Shown here one piece after another: positions 15,369-23,940 of a stretch of DNA of 35,312 nucleotides; position 1 is the stretch's first letter; each line of letters begins with the position of its first letter. Origin of the DNA: JADJQU01 sp035490315. GTDB lineage: Bacteria; Planctomycetota; UBA1135; GCA-002686595. Below the pieces are notes generated by a model that had not been told where the DNA came from, ran no database searches, and saw only the letters and a list, made by a program, of their open reading frames with translations. Where the stretch lies: assembly GCA_035490315.1 (NCBI GenBank), contig DATHET010000300.1, forward strand, positions 1 to 35,312, in the 5' to 3' direction. Position numbers and translations under genes: made by a program.

Positions 15369-16364
15369 TTACCGCGCCGGATAAAGCAGGAACGACCAGC
15401 CCACGGGAGATTCGGCCGAGGGCGAGCACACGAGAGTCGTGCGGTGCTTCTCGTCCTCGCCGAAGAGACCGACGCGGAACGGACCGAGCGGCGTGGGCTT
15501 CGACGGACTCGCGCGCACGCGCTCGATCGCAGCTTTCCACCAGAATTCGGACGTGCTGACTGGGATCACTTGCACGAACTGGCGGATCGGGAGCTCACCC
15601 AACACATAGGCGTCCTTGTCGAGGATCTGGATTCGCTCTCCGACTTCCATATTCCTGTCCGAAGGACCGCGCACGGCAGCCCAATGCGCGAGCAGCAGAG
15701 GCGTCGATGGGATCTCCTCGCAGGAAACGAGGAATCCGTGCTGTGGCGCTTGGCCAACTTGTTCCCAGTGATCGCGGGGATACGTCGTGCCTTCCCACAC
15801 ACCGGTGTCGAGCGACATCCTCCACCAGCTTTCCGCAGCGGTCGCATCAAAATCGCCGGGGAACTGTGTGTTCGCGCTGACGAACAAGATCCGCGCCGTA
15901 TCGTTAACGAACATGTCCATGATTCGCGGGAACGAGGGGGTAAGACAGTCCTCCTTGGTGATCGGCCATGCTTGCTCCGTGAAAACATCAATTCCAACCT
16001 TGCCGAGGCTGAGCACGCATTCCTGATAGCCATCCCGGGGCCGCCAACCTCCCAGCGCAATCCGACCCGAGCTGGAGACGAGTCCATGCTCGACTTCGAA
16101 GTCGACCACGTGCGATTCGAGCATGCGATCGTCGCGCGCAATCTCGACGAGCGTGTGACCCCTCTCCGACGCAGGTCGCCAGGTCACGGCGTAGGCCGGT
16201 GCATGGTCCTGACTTTCCTGCTGCAGCGGAGCGATCGATTCCGTCGCCGAGGAACACACTTTTGGTGAATCGACTTCCGTTGCACGGCACGCGATCAATG
16301 CCACGAGAAGGAGCACCGCACCGAGAATCCGGCTGCTCCAGATCCGCCCCGATCGAGTCCTCAT
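15369..16364 (-). CDS. Putative lipoprotein of unknown function
   Basis: A 331-residue protein with a clear lipoprotein signal: MRTRSGRIWSSR, hydrophobic ILGAVLLLVA, then the lipobox LIAC with Cys 26. The mature part has scattered Trp, Asp and Gly and reads like a beta-rich exported domain (for example YAVTWRPASERGHTLVEIA, RIALGGWRPRDGYQECVLS and WRMSLDTGVWEG). I recognise no family. Start 16364 is chosen because the signal begins there; the frame extends further upstream without one. Its stop is 53 nt before the start of the selenoprotein gene, so the two lipoproteins probably share a transcript. Confidence 0.7.
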   Translation of the reverse strand: MRTRSGRIWSSRILGAVLLLVALIACRATEVDSPKVCSSATESIAPLQQESQDHAPAYAVTWRPASERGHTLVEIARDDRMLESHVVDFEVEHGLVSSSGRIALGGWRPRDGYQECVLSLGKVGIDVFTEQAWPITKEDCLTPSFPRIMDMFVNDTARILFVSANTQFPGDFDATAAESWWRMSLDTGVWEGTTYPRDHWEQVGQAPQHGFLVSCEEIPSTPLLLAHWAAVRGPSDRNMEVGERIQILDKDAYVLGELPIRQFVQVIPVSTSEFWWKAAIERVRASPSKPTPLGPFRVGLFGEDEKHRTTLVCSPSAESPVGWSFLLYPAR

Positions 16365-16506
16365 AGGCACGAGTATCGCGCAGTCCCGTCGCCTGAACAG
16401 GAGGAGGGTGCCAGAACTGACTGAGGAGGACGCTCCTCCCCAAGAGAGCACGCGAAGCAGCGATCGAGCCGCACGAGTCGACAAGCACGCACCATCGACC
16501 GTGCCC

Positions 16507-17277
16507 TCACTTCGAACGCGGCTCCCCCGCTGTCCCTTCGGCCGACAGGAACCGCAGGATCTCCTGCATCACCCGCCCAGCGTTCTCGCTCTCGAACATG
16601 AATTGCGCGTGCGCCGATCCATCGAGAACAATGAGCTCCTTGGGCTCCGGAGCCCGCGCGAAATGCGCTTGCAGCCCCGGCAGTCGCGGGCCCGAGCCGC
16701 TCGAATCGTCGCGGGTCATGATGTAGAGCTTCGCGGTCTTCAAGTCTTCCGGAGGACCATCCGGTGTCGCGCCGAGCAGGATCAGGCGATCGATCTCTCC
16801 CGGCGCAGCCATCGCAGCCTTCGCCGAAGCGCTTCCACCCATGCTGCCGCCGATCACCGACACGCTCTTCGCACCTCTCGTGCGCAGGAACTGAACCCCG
16901 CCAAGCACGTCGTGGTGGAGCGGCGCACTGCCGACGTCATCCTGACCCGGCCCCTTCGACTCGCCATAACCGCGGAAGTCGATCGCCAGGACCTGATATC
17001 CAGCGTCCACAAGAGCCTGCGCCTGCTCCTTCCAACTCTGCTTGTCGAAGCGGCCGCCGTGCGCGAGCACGACTCCGCGCTCGCCGGATCCGTAGAGATC
17101 ACCGTAGATCACGCCGTCATCCTGCGTCGGAAAGTGCACGAGCTCGGGCGCGAGGCGAGGGCTGGCCTGCGCCCGGTTATCCACTTCTCCGCTCGGTTGA
17201 TCCGGTGAGCAGGCACCTACGACGGCGACTGAGGCGAAAGCCGCGGTCAGCAGCAGGGCAATCGTTTTCGCTAGCAC
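16507..17277 (-). CDS. Alpha/beta-hydrolase, lipoprotein
   Basis: A 256-residue alpha/beta-fold hydrolase with a lipoprotein signal (ALLLTAAFASVAVVGAC, lipid Cys 23). The oxyanion-loop motif LAHGG is at residues 71-75, IDFRGYGES at about 99-107, and the nucleophile elbow GGSMGG at 143-148, with Ser 145 the likely nucleophile. The acid is probably an Asp near residues 190-191 and the base His 223 (DGSAHAQF). This resembles the dienelactone-hydrolase/BAAT-like esterases. Substrate unknown. It sits 142 nt upstream of the next lipoprotein gene on the same strand and may start the local run of cell-envelope genes. Confidence 0.82.
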   Translation of the reverse strand: MLAKTIALLLTAAFASVAVVGACSPDQPSGEVDNRAQASPRLAPELVHFPTQDDGVIYGDLYGSGERGVVLAHGGRFDKQSWKEQAQALVDAGYQVLAIDFRGYGESKGPGQDDVGSAPLHHDVLGGVQFLRTRGAKSVSVIGGSMGGSASAKAAMAAPGEIDRLILLGATPDGPPEDLKTAKLYIMTRDDSSGSGPRLPGLQAHFARAPEPKELIVLDGSAHAQFMFESENAGRVMQEILRFLSAEGTAGEPRSK

Positions 17278-17300
17278 AATGAGCTCAGCCTACGGCGGCC

Positions 17301-17359
17301 TTCCGCTTACTCGAAGCGGAAACCGTCTGGCCCTATTCACCGCACATTTTGCGGTGAAT
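17301..17359. terminator. Two adjacent hairpins after the 17405-18481 gene
   Basis: TTCCGCTT-ACTCG-AAGCGGAA (17301-17321) and ATTCACCGCA-CATTT-TGCGGTGAAT (17335-17359) are two perfect stem-loops in the 127-bp gap downstream of the 17405-18481 gene. They could end that transcript. Neither is followed by a T-run, so they may instead be processing sites or part of the promoter region of the hydrolase gene. Confidence 0.5.
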
Positions 17360-17404
17360 GTCGTCGAGCTCGAGGGCTCGGCGCTTCGTGCCCCGCGCTT
17401 TGCG

Positions 17405-18481
17405 CTACTTCGAGAGCAGCGCCCGGTAGGCGGCCCGCGACGCGACGGCGTCCGGACTCTCCGCAAGGTCGAGGATCGCGAGCCACTCGCGCAACGCGTC
17501 CTCCAGCATCGGGTCCAGCGGGGCCTTCAAGGTCGATGGCTCGGGCAAGCGTACAGCTCTGCGATGGCCGTTCGCGAAGGCATCGAGCATGAATCGCCGT
17601 TCCTTCGCCTCTGATTCCGCCGCAGGATCGGGCCACGAAGGAAACCGACCGTTCTCGATCAGGGAATGTGGCGACTGGCCGTTCTCTTTCAAGATCGATG
17701 ACCCGTACTCCAGATCCGCGAACATCCACTCGCAGTGTCGGTCGGCCCAGATCGCAACGGTCCACATCGGCCCAACTTCTCCTGCTTTCCATTCTCGAGC
17801 GCGCAGCATGGCGCCCTGCTGGGCTACATGCTCGCGGACTTTCGACTCGAACGCGGACAGCGGAGCAGAACGGATGAAGCTCGCGTACTGGGCCTCGGGA
17901 CCGTCGATGCTCGGAAGGTCAGCGGGCATGACAACTTCCGTCCAATACGTTGCATAGTCGCGACCGTCCACATTGCGAAGAGGCATCCTCCCGCGGCCGG
18001 AGTGCGCGATGCAGAACACCGGCGCCCCTCCAGTGAATTCAGCGAGCGACGCGCGGAACTTCGGACCTTCGGCTTCGATCCATGTGAGGTCGTCGAGAAA
18101 GAACAGAGCGGTCTCGTTCAACTCCGCGTCGGAGATGTCGCAGGTCCATGTGCCCTCGGCGAGGAAACAGACCTTCGTCATGGCCCCCTCGCCTTTCACG
18201 AGCTGAACCAACTCTGCCTCGGCGAAGGTCACTTCCGCCTGGGATCGCCAATCACTGAGGAACGATCGCTTCGCACCAGGAGGACGTGGTCGCTCCTCCG
18301 GAGCGCGGGGGATCGCCTGGATCCTCGTCACGCGTCCCGTGGAAATGACGTCCGAACCGCGAACGAGCTCGGACAGCTTGATATCCCCGACCCTGGCAAC
18401 AACCGAGCTGGCAGCCCGGGTCGGGTGAACGACCGCTGCAATAGCTGCGGCGAGAACCAACACGGTCCACGGAAGGCGCAT
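17405..18481 (-). CDS. Exported protein of unknown function
   Basis: A 358-residue protein with an N-terminal signal peptide (MRLPWTVLVLAAAIAAVVH, then PTRAASS). The mature part begins with ARVGDIKLSELVRGSDVISTG and continues with strands like VTFAEAELVQLVKGEG and ALFFLDD. This resembles the outline of small exported beta-sandwich domains that report 'status/obligation' patterns in planctomycete and myxobacterial proteins, but I cannot name a family. The second half is helical and charged. Start 18481 has AGGA close to it; a GTG at 18499 adds six residues. It is encoded alone between two gaps of about 80-130 bp. Confidence 0.68.
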   Translation of the reverse strand: MRLPWTVLVLAAAIAAVVHPTRAASSVVARVGDIKLSELVRGSDVISTGRVTRIQAIPRAPEERPRPPGAKRSFLSDWRSQAEVTFAEAELVQLVKGEGAMTKVCFLAEGTWTCDISDAELNETALFFLDDLTWIEAEGPKFRASLAEFTGGAPVFCIAHSGRGRMPLRNVDGRDYATYWTEVVMPADLPSIDGPEAQYASFIRSAPLSAFESKVREHVAQQGAMLRAREWKAGEVGPMWTVAIWADRHCEWMFADLEYGSSILKENGQSPHSLIENGRFPSWPDPAAESEAKERRFMLDAFANGHRRAVRLPEPSTLKAPLDPMLEDALREWLAILDLAESPDAVASRAAYRALLSK

Positions 18482-18560
18482 GATCCTGAGGCTACCCACG
18501 CTCGCTCGAGGCGCCTACGGAGAAAAGAGCCGCTCACAAGAGCACGGCGATCGCGTGCGT

Positions 18561-18905
18561 TCAGTCTGTGAATTCGCGCTCGAGGACCTCCGCGATGAAG
18601 GCCAGCGGATCTTCGCCCTTCCACGTTTTGAAGGTGTGATGCTTGAAGTCGTCGGGGCCCCGGGGCTTCACGGAGGCGTCGCGGTACATCAAGTAGGAGT
18701 CCTTGCCGTCGTAGTTGAAGTTCAGCTGCCTCTCCCTGGTTCCCGCGACGATCTCCCAGCTGCCGAACGCCAAGTAGTGGAAGCGATGCTCGTAGATCGA
18801 CAACCGCTTCTTCGCGAGTCGTTCGGCGAGGCTCGCGATCTGCTGGAAATACCTTTTCGAGGACCCGCTATCGTCGATCGGGATGTCTCTGCTATCGCTG
18901 CGCAT
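18561..18905 (-). CDS. Small conserved-looking cytoplasmic protein, unknown
   Basis: A 114-residue protein without a signal peptide or membrane segment. A helical first half (RYFQQIASLAERLAKKRLSI) leads into a beta-rich part (FHYLAFGSWEIVAGTRERQL, NFNYDGKDSYLMYRDA) and a final amphipathic helix (PLAFIAEVLEREF). The build suggests a small globular fold. I do not recognise the family. Amino-acid use is balanced and the frame has normal GC-rich third positions. It lies between an exported protein and the 3' end of the E2 gene, 49 nt from the latter, on the same strand. Confidence 0.6.
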   Translation of the reverse strand: MRSDSRDIPIDDSGSSKRYFQQIASLAERLAKKRLSIYEHRFHYLAFGSWEIVAGTRERQLNFNYDGKDSYLMYRDASVKPRGPDDFKHHTFKTWKGEDPLAFIAEVLEREFTD

Positions 18906-18954
18906 GAATCAGCTGCCCCAGCACGAAACTCCTCTCGCATCCAGTCGTCGAGAG

Positions 18955-20712
18955 CTACAACGCGAGCAGGCCCGGATTCTCCAGCAGCTTCTTCATGTAC
19001 ACGAGGAAGCGCGCGCCGTCGGCGCCATCGGCCAATCGATGGTCGACGGAGCACGAGAAGTTCATGTACTGGCGAACTTCGATCTTGTCGCCCTGCGGCG
19101 TCTCGACGACGCCAGGCTTCTTCATCAATCGGTGCACCCCGAGGATCGCGACGTCCGGGTAATTGATGATCGGCGTGGCCATGATCCCGCCGATATTCCC
19201 CGCGTTCGTGATCGAGAACGTCGAGCCCTTCAGGTCATCCGGCTTCACCTTGCCCGAGCGCGTGCGCTCGGCCAGCTCGGCGAGCTCGGACGCGATCTGC
19301 AGGATGCTCTTGGCCTGGACTTCCTTGACCACCGGCACGATCAGACCCTGCTCGGTGTCCATCGCGATGCCGAGATTGACGTACGCGTAGCGCACGATCT
19401 CCCCCGCCGCCTCGTCGAGGTGGGCGTTGAGCATCGGGAACTTCGCGAGCGCGATCGCGGTCGCCTTCATGATGAAGGGCATGTAGGTCACCTTGATGCC
19501 GGTGCCCTCCGCGAACGATTTCGCCTGCTCGCGCAATCTCACGAGGTCGGTGACGTCGACTTCCTCGACGACCGTGAAGTGCGGCGCGGTGAATTTCGAG
19601 CGCACCATCGCCTCGGCGATCTTGCGGCGCACGCCGCGGAACGGGACGCGGGATTCGCGCTCGCCGGGGGCGAAGCTCAGAGCCGCGGGTTGAGCGCGCG
19701 GGGCGCTCGGAGCGGCGGGGGTCTTTTCGGCGGGAGCCGCGGGCGCGGACTCGCGCGATTTCGCGAGGGCTTCGACGTCGGCGCGGCGCACGACCCCGTT
19801 GCGGCCGGTGCCTTGGACTTCGCTCAAGGAGAGGCCGAGCTCGCGCGCGACGCGGCGGGCGCTCGGCACGGCAAGGACGCGACTGTCGTCGGCGCGTGCG
19901 CTTGCAGGCTTGGCGGCGGGAGCGGAGCCCACGGAGGCGAGCTCTCGCTCGCGCGCGGGAGCTGCGGTCTTCGCGGCGGCAGCGGCGGGCGTTGCTGCTG
20001 CAGGCGCGGCCGCGGTGGCAGGCGCGGCGGCGGCTGGAGCAGCGGCACCAGCCGTCTCGAGCACGAAGAGCACCGAGCCCACGGGGACGACATCGCCGGC
20101 TTTCGCGCCGAGCGAGACGATCTTGCCCGCGGCGGGCGCGGGAATCTCGACCGTGGCCTTGTCGGTCATGACCTCGACCACCGACTGATGCTCTTTCACG
20201 CTCGCGCCGGCTTCGACGAGCCACTTCACGACCTCGCCCTCGGCCACGCCTTCGCCGATGTCAGGCAATTTGAATTCGATGCGTCCGCTTGCGGAAGGCT
20301 TCGAAGCGCCATGGCCCGATCCGTGACTCGCTGCGGGCGCGGGCGCAGTCTTCGCGGGAGCAGGAGCAGGCGCGGGAGCTGCAGCAGCCGCGGGACGCGG
20401 ATTCGCCGCCGCAGGTGCCGGTTGAGCAGCCGGTGCCGCCTTTGCAGGAGCACCCGCCGCCGGCGCCGAGCTCGCTCCCGTCTCCATCACGAACAAGACC
20501 GACCCCACCGGCACGACATCGCCCGGCTTGGCCTTGATCGCCGTGATCTTCCCCGCCGCCGGCGCCGGAATCTCGACCGTCGCCTTGTCCGTCATCACTT
20601 CGACGATCGCCTGGTGTTCCTTGACCGTCGCGCCGACGTCCACGAGCCACTTGACGATCTCGCCCTCCGCGACGCCTTCGCCGATGTCGGGCAGTTTGAA
20701 TTCGAGAGCCAT
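18955..20712 (-). CDS. Dihydrolipoamide acyltransferase (E2), two lipoyl domains
   Basis: This is the core subunit of a 2-oxoacid dehydrogenase complex, 585 residues. There are two near-identical lipoyl domains (about residues 1-77 and 144-222) with lipoyl-lysines at K43 and K185 inside VMTDKATVEIPAP. Long Ala/Pro linkers follow each. A peripheral-subunit-binding domain is at about 278-316 (VPSARRVARELGLSLSEVQG). The catalytic domain from about 350 ends with the acyltransferase motif DHRLADG. Start 20712 has AAGGA 6 nt upstream; the longer frame overlaps the E1-beta gene. It is last in the lipA-E1alpha-E1beta-E2 operon, 16 nt after E1-beta. The E3 gene is elsewhere. The acyl substrate (pyruvate, branched-chain or other) is not settled. 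Confidence 0.94.
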   Translation of the reverse strand: MALEFKLPDIGEGVAEGEIVKWLVDVGATVKEHQAIVEVMTDKATVEIPAPAAGKITAIKAKPGDVVPVGSVLFVMETGASSAPAAGAPAKAAPAAQPAPAAANPRPAAAAAPAPAPAPAKTAPAPAASHGSGHGASKPSASGRIEFKLPDIGEGVAEGEVVKWLVEAGASVKEHQSVVEVMTDKATVEIPAPAAGKIVSLGAKAGDVVPVGSVLFVLETAGAAAPAAAAPATAAAPAAATPAAAAAKTAAPARERELASVGSAPAAKPASARADDSRVLAVPSARRVARELGLSLSEVQGTGRNGVVRRADVEALAKSRESAPAAPAEKTPAAPSAPRAQPAALSFAPGERESRVPFRGVRRKIAEAMVRSKFTAPHFTVVEEVDVTDLVRLREQAKSFAEGTGIKVTYMPFIMKATAIALAKFPMLNAHLDEAAGEIVRYAYVNLGIAMDTEQGLIVPVVKEVQAKSILQIASELAELAERTRSGKVKPDDLKGSTFSITNAGNIGGIMATPIINYPDVAILGVHRLMKKPGVVETPQGDKIEVRQYMNFSCSVDHRLADGADGARFLVYMKKLLENPGLLAL

Positions 20713-20728
20713 TTCGCGTCCTTGGTGA

Positions 20729-21703
20729 TTAGAACTTGCCCACGTGCTCGATCGCATCGAGAACGCGGCGCGCGTCCGGCATGTAGTGGTGTTCGAGCGT
20801 GTTGGGGAACGGCGTGTCGAAGCCGGTGACGCGAGCAACGGGCGCTTCCATGTACTCGATGATGTTCTCGGCGATCATCGCGCTGATCTCGGCGCCGAAG
20901 CCGCAGAAGCGCGGGGCTTCGTGCACGACGACCACGCGGCCGGTCTGCTTCGCGGCTTCGAGCACGCCCTCTTCGTCGAGCGGCAGGAGCGTGCGCAGGT
21001 CGACGATCAGGCACTCGATGCCCTTCTCGGCAGCCTGCTCGGCGGCCTTCTGGCACACGGGCACCATCGCTCCGTAGCAGAACACCGTGACGTCCTTGCC
21101 GGTGCGCACCGTGCGCAGCGTCGACAGCGGCGTGGTGTAGAAACCCTCGGGCACTTCGCCCTTGAGCTGGCGGTAGAGGGCCTTGGGCTCGAGGAAAAGC
21201 ACCGGGTCGGGATCCTCGATCGAAGCGAGCAGGAGTCCCTTCGCGTCTTCCGGCGTCGAGGGCACCACCACCTTGAGTCCCGGCGTGTGGCAGAAGTAGG
21301 CCTCGCCGGATTGCGAGTGGTACAGGCCGCCGCGGATCCCACCGCCGTAGGGCGTGCGGATCACCATCGGCGCGGTGTACTGGCCGCCGGAGCGATAGCG
21401 AAGCTTCGCGGCCTCGCTGACGATCTGGTCGAAGGCCGGAAAGATGAAGTCCTGGAACTGGATCTCGGCTACCGGGCGCAGGCCGTTCATCGCCATGCCG
21501 ATCGCGGTGCCGATGATGCCGTCCTCGGACAGGGGCGTGTCGAAGTTGCGCGCCTTGCCGAATTCCTTGGTCAATCCATCCGAAGCGAGGAACACGCCGC
21601 CCTTGGGGCCGACGTCCTCGCCGAAATGGATCACGGTCGGGTCGCGCCGCATGGCGGTCTTCAGCGCGTCGTTGACCGCTTGAACGAGTGTCAGTGTGGG
21701 CAT
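20729..21703 (-). CDS. 2-oxoacid dehydrogenase E1 component, beta subunit
   Basis: A 324-residue transketolase-like beta subunit that completes the ThDP active site with E1-alpha. Visible family blocks are HFGEDVGPKGGVFLASDGL, the PLSED motif (FDTPLSEDGIIGTAIGMA), EIQFQDFIFPAFDQIVSEAA, the substrate-channel region RTPYGGGIRGGLYHSQSGEA and the C-terminal TGFDTPFPNTLEHHYMPD. The length is standard. The ATG at 21703 begins the conserved sequence exactly (MPTLTLVQAVNDAL); no strong Shine-Dalgarno is present, but the gene follows E1-alpha after 17 nt, so translation is probably coupled. It is also the only E1-beta in the window that could serve the orphan E1-alpha at 3619-4734. Confidence 0.95.
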   Translation of the reverse strand: MPTLTLVQAVNDALKTAMRRDPTVIHFGEDVGPKGGVFLASDGLTKEFGKARNFDTPLSEDGIIGTAIGMAMNGLRPVAEIQFQDFIFPAFDQIVSEAAKLRYRSGGQYTAPMVIRTPYGGGIRGGLYHSQSGEAYFCHTPGLKVVVPSTPEDAKGLLLASIEDPDPVLFLEPKALYRQLKGEVPEGFYTTPLSTLRTVRTGKDVTVFCYGAMVPVCQKAAEQAAEKGIECLIVDLRTLLPLDEEGVLEAAKQTGRVVVVHEAPRFCGFGAEISAMIAENIIEYMEAPVARVTGFDTPFPNTLEHHYMPDARRVLDAIEHVGKF

Positions 21704-21720
21704 GGGGGGATCGACAGAAA

Positions 21721-22839
21721 CTAGAGAGGGAACTTGCCGCCGCCGGCGGACGCGTCGCCCACGCGCGCGGCCAGGTCGAAGGCGGCCTGACCCTGGCGGC
21801 GGATGTGCGGGGGAATCTGGGCGTACACGTCGCTGAAGATCGATTCGAGCGTGGGAGGCGGTGTTTTTTCGGCCTCGCTCACTGCGGCGGTGATCTCGGC
21901 GATGCACTCTTCGTAGATGGCGGCGCCCTTCTCCGGCGTCCACAGGCCGCGCGAGGCGAGGAAACGCTCGAAGCGCGCGACCGGGTCCTTCTTGGCCCAG
22001 CTCTCGACCAACTCCTTGGGCACGTAGCGCGTCGGATCGTCCGAGGTCGAGTGGCCGCCCATGCGGAAAGTCTTCGCCTCGACCAGCGTCGGTCCGCCGC
22101 CGGTGCGCGCGCGCTCGACGGCTTCCTTCACGGCCTGGCGCACGGCGAGCAGGTCGTTGCCGTCGACGACCACGCCGGGCATCCCGTAAGCGACGGCCTT
22201 GATCGCGTAGCTCTCCGAGCAGGTCTGCTCCTCGCTCGGGCAGGAGATCGCGTAGCCGTTGTTCTGGCACAGGAAGACCACCGGCGCTTTCCACACCGCG
22301 GCGAAGTTCATGCCGGAATGGAAGCCCAGGCTCGAGGTGCCGCCGTCGCCGAAGCTGGTCAGGCAGACGTTCTTCTCGCCGCGCAATTTCATCGCATACG
22401 CGGCGCCGACGGCTTGCGGGATGTGCGTGCCGATCGGCGAGCTGATCGAGACGAAGTGGATCGGCTTGACGAAGGAGAAGTGCACCGGCATCTGGCGGCC
22501 GCGCGCGCTGTCGCGGTCGTTGCCGAACATGTTGTGCATCATTTCCAGCGGCGAAACGCCGTGGTACAGGGCCATTCCGAAGTCGCGGTAGCTCGGGAAG
22601 ATCCAGTCGGTCTTCTCCAGCGCGCTGGCCGCCCCGACCTGGCAGGCCTCGACGCCCTTGTTGGGGATCGAGAAGCCGATGCGGCCCGAGCGCTGCAGCT
22701 TCATGCAGATGTCGTCGAAGGCGCGCACGCTCTGCATCGTGCGGTAGCAGTGCAGGAGCTGCGAGTTGGTCAGGTCGGGCGTGTAGCCGTTGACGCTGCC
22801 GTCCTGCGCGATGACTTGGTTAGGTTCGGCGATCGTCAT
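21721..22839 (-). CDS. 2-oxoacid dehydrogenase E1 component, alpha subunit (operon copy)
   Basis: A 372-residue ThDP-binding alpha subunit. The ThDP motif is GDGGTSSLGFHSG...QNNGYAIS, followed by AYGMPGVVVDGNDLLAV. The loop GHSTSDDPTRY with VESWAKKDPVARFERFL and GLW shares traits with both Gram-positive PdhA and branched-chain (BkdA/BCKDHA) proteins, so the substrate is open. Start 22839 is only 4 nt after the lipA stop; an alternative ATG at 22863 overlaps lipA. Second gene of the operon. Its paralogue at 3619-4734 conserves the same motifs but lacks partner genes. Confidence 0.94.
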   Translation of the reverse strand: MTIAEPNQVIAQDGSVNGYTPDLTNSQLLHCYRTMQSVRAFDDICMKLQRSGRIGFSIPNKGVEACQVGAASALEKTDWIFPSYRDFGMALYHGVSPLEMMHNMFGNDRDSARGRQMPVHFSFVKPIHFVSISSPIGTHIPQAVGAAYAMKLRGEKNVCLTSFGDGGTSSLGFHSGMNFAAVWKAPVVFLCQNNGYAISCPSEEQTCSESYAIKAVAYGMPGVVVDGNDLLAVRQAVKEAVERARTGGGPTLVEAKTFRMGGHSTSDDPTRYVPKELVESWAKKDPVARFERFLASRGLWTPEKGAAIYEECIAEITAAVSEAEKTPPPTLESIFSDVYAQIPPHIRRQGQAAFDLAARVGDASAGGGKFPL

Positions 22840-22843
22840 GGGC

Positions 22844-23812
22844 TCATCCGAGGAGCGTTGCATTCTTGTTGGCCAGGGCGCGCACGGCTTCGCGCCGCTC
22901 GCGGATCAATCGCGCGGCGAAGAACTCGCCGGCCTTGTAGCTCGAGCGCACCAGCGGGCCGGAAGCCACGTACTTGAAGCCGAGCGACTCGCCCAGCTTC
23001 TGGATCTCGAAGAAGCGCTCCGGACTCACGTATTCGCGCACCGGCGCGTGGTTCGGCGAGGGGCGCAGGTACTGGCCGACCGTCAGGAAATCGACTTGTG
23101 CGGCGCGCAGGTCGCGCAGCGAGGTCTCGATCTCTTCCTGGGTCTCGCCCAGGCCGACCATCAGCGAGGACTTCGTGAAGACCTGGGGGTCGATCGCCTT
23201 GGCGCCGCGCAGGGTGTCGAGCGAGCGCTCGAAGGAGCAGCGCGGGTCGCGGATGCGCCGTTGCAGGCGCGACACGACCTCGACGTTGTGCGCGAAGACG
23301 TCGGGCCTCGCCGCCATCAAGGTCGAAAGGTCGCTGCCCTGATAATCCGGCGTCAGCGTCTCGATCGCCGTCTTGGGCGAGCGCTGGCGGATCTCGCGGA
23401 TGCACTCGGCGTAGTGGGCCGACCCGCCGTCGGGCAGGTCGTCGCGGTCCACCGAGGTGATCACGACGTAGCTCAAGGCCAGGGCCGCGATGGCCTGGCC
23501 GACGTGGGCGGGCTCCAGGGGATCGGGCGGGCCGCCCTGCTTCACGGTCTTGACGGCGCAGAAACGGCAGGCCCGGGTGCACTCGTCCCCCAGGACCATC
23601 AGGGTCATGGTGGCGTGCTCGCCCTTCCAGCACTCACCGATATTGGGACAGCGCGCTTCCTCGCAGACCGTGTGCAGCCCCAGGTCCCTGACCAGGGACT
23701 TCAATCGGCCGTGGTCCGGCCCCCCGGGCAGGGGCACCTTCAACCAGGCCGGCTTGCGCAGCGCCGAGGACGCTCCAGCGGGCGGTAAAAGGGGGTTGGG
23801 ATGGCTTTCCAT
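22844..23812 (-). CDS. lipA: Lipoyl synthase
   Basis: A 322-residue radical-SAM enzyme that inserts two sulfurs into protein-bound octanoyl groups, the last step of lipoate formation. Both [4Fe-4S] cluster motifs are intact: the auxiliary cluster C-x4-C-x5-C in CEEARCPNIGEC and the radical-SAM CTRACRFC. The auxiliary cluster's Ser ligand sits in VRSSYKAGE. It heads the operon whose last gene encodes an E2 with two lipoyl domains, so cofactor-making and cofactor-using enzymes are expressed together. No lipB or lplA is in the window. The start at 23812 lacks a clear Shine-Dalgarno. Identification is firm. Confidence 0.97.
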   Translation of the reverse strand: MESHPNPLLPPAGASSALRKPAWLKVPLPGGPDHGRLKSLVRDLGLHTVCEEARCPNIGECWKGEHATMTLMVLGDECTRACRFCAVKTVKQGGPPDPLEPAHVGQAIAALALSYVVITSVDRDDLPDGGSAHYAECIREIRQRSPKTAIETLTPDYQGSDLSTLMAARPDVFAHNVEVVSRLQRRIRDPRCSFERSLDTLRGAKAIDPQVFTKSSLMVGLGETQEEIETSLRDLRAAQVDFLTVGQYLRPSPNHAPVREYVSPERFFEIQKLGESLGFKYVASGPLVRSSYKAGEFFAARLIRERREAVRALANKNATLLG

Positions 23813-23940
23813 GAGCGGGCGGAGACCGGCCAGGATAGCAAACGCCGATCTGCTTGGCGCCGCCGCGAAGCCTGGCGCGAGAGGCTCCAGCCCGGACGCC
23901 TCGGCGGTCGATTCAGCCTGCTGGACCCCACCCGCAGCGC

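Noticed and set aside
21704..22294. In-frame 5' extension of E1-beta over E1-alpha
   Set aside because: Conserved sequence begins exactly at 21703; the extension is out of frame with a real gene.
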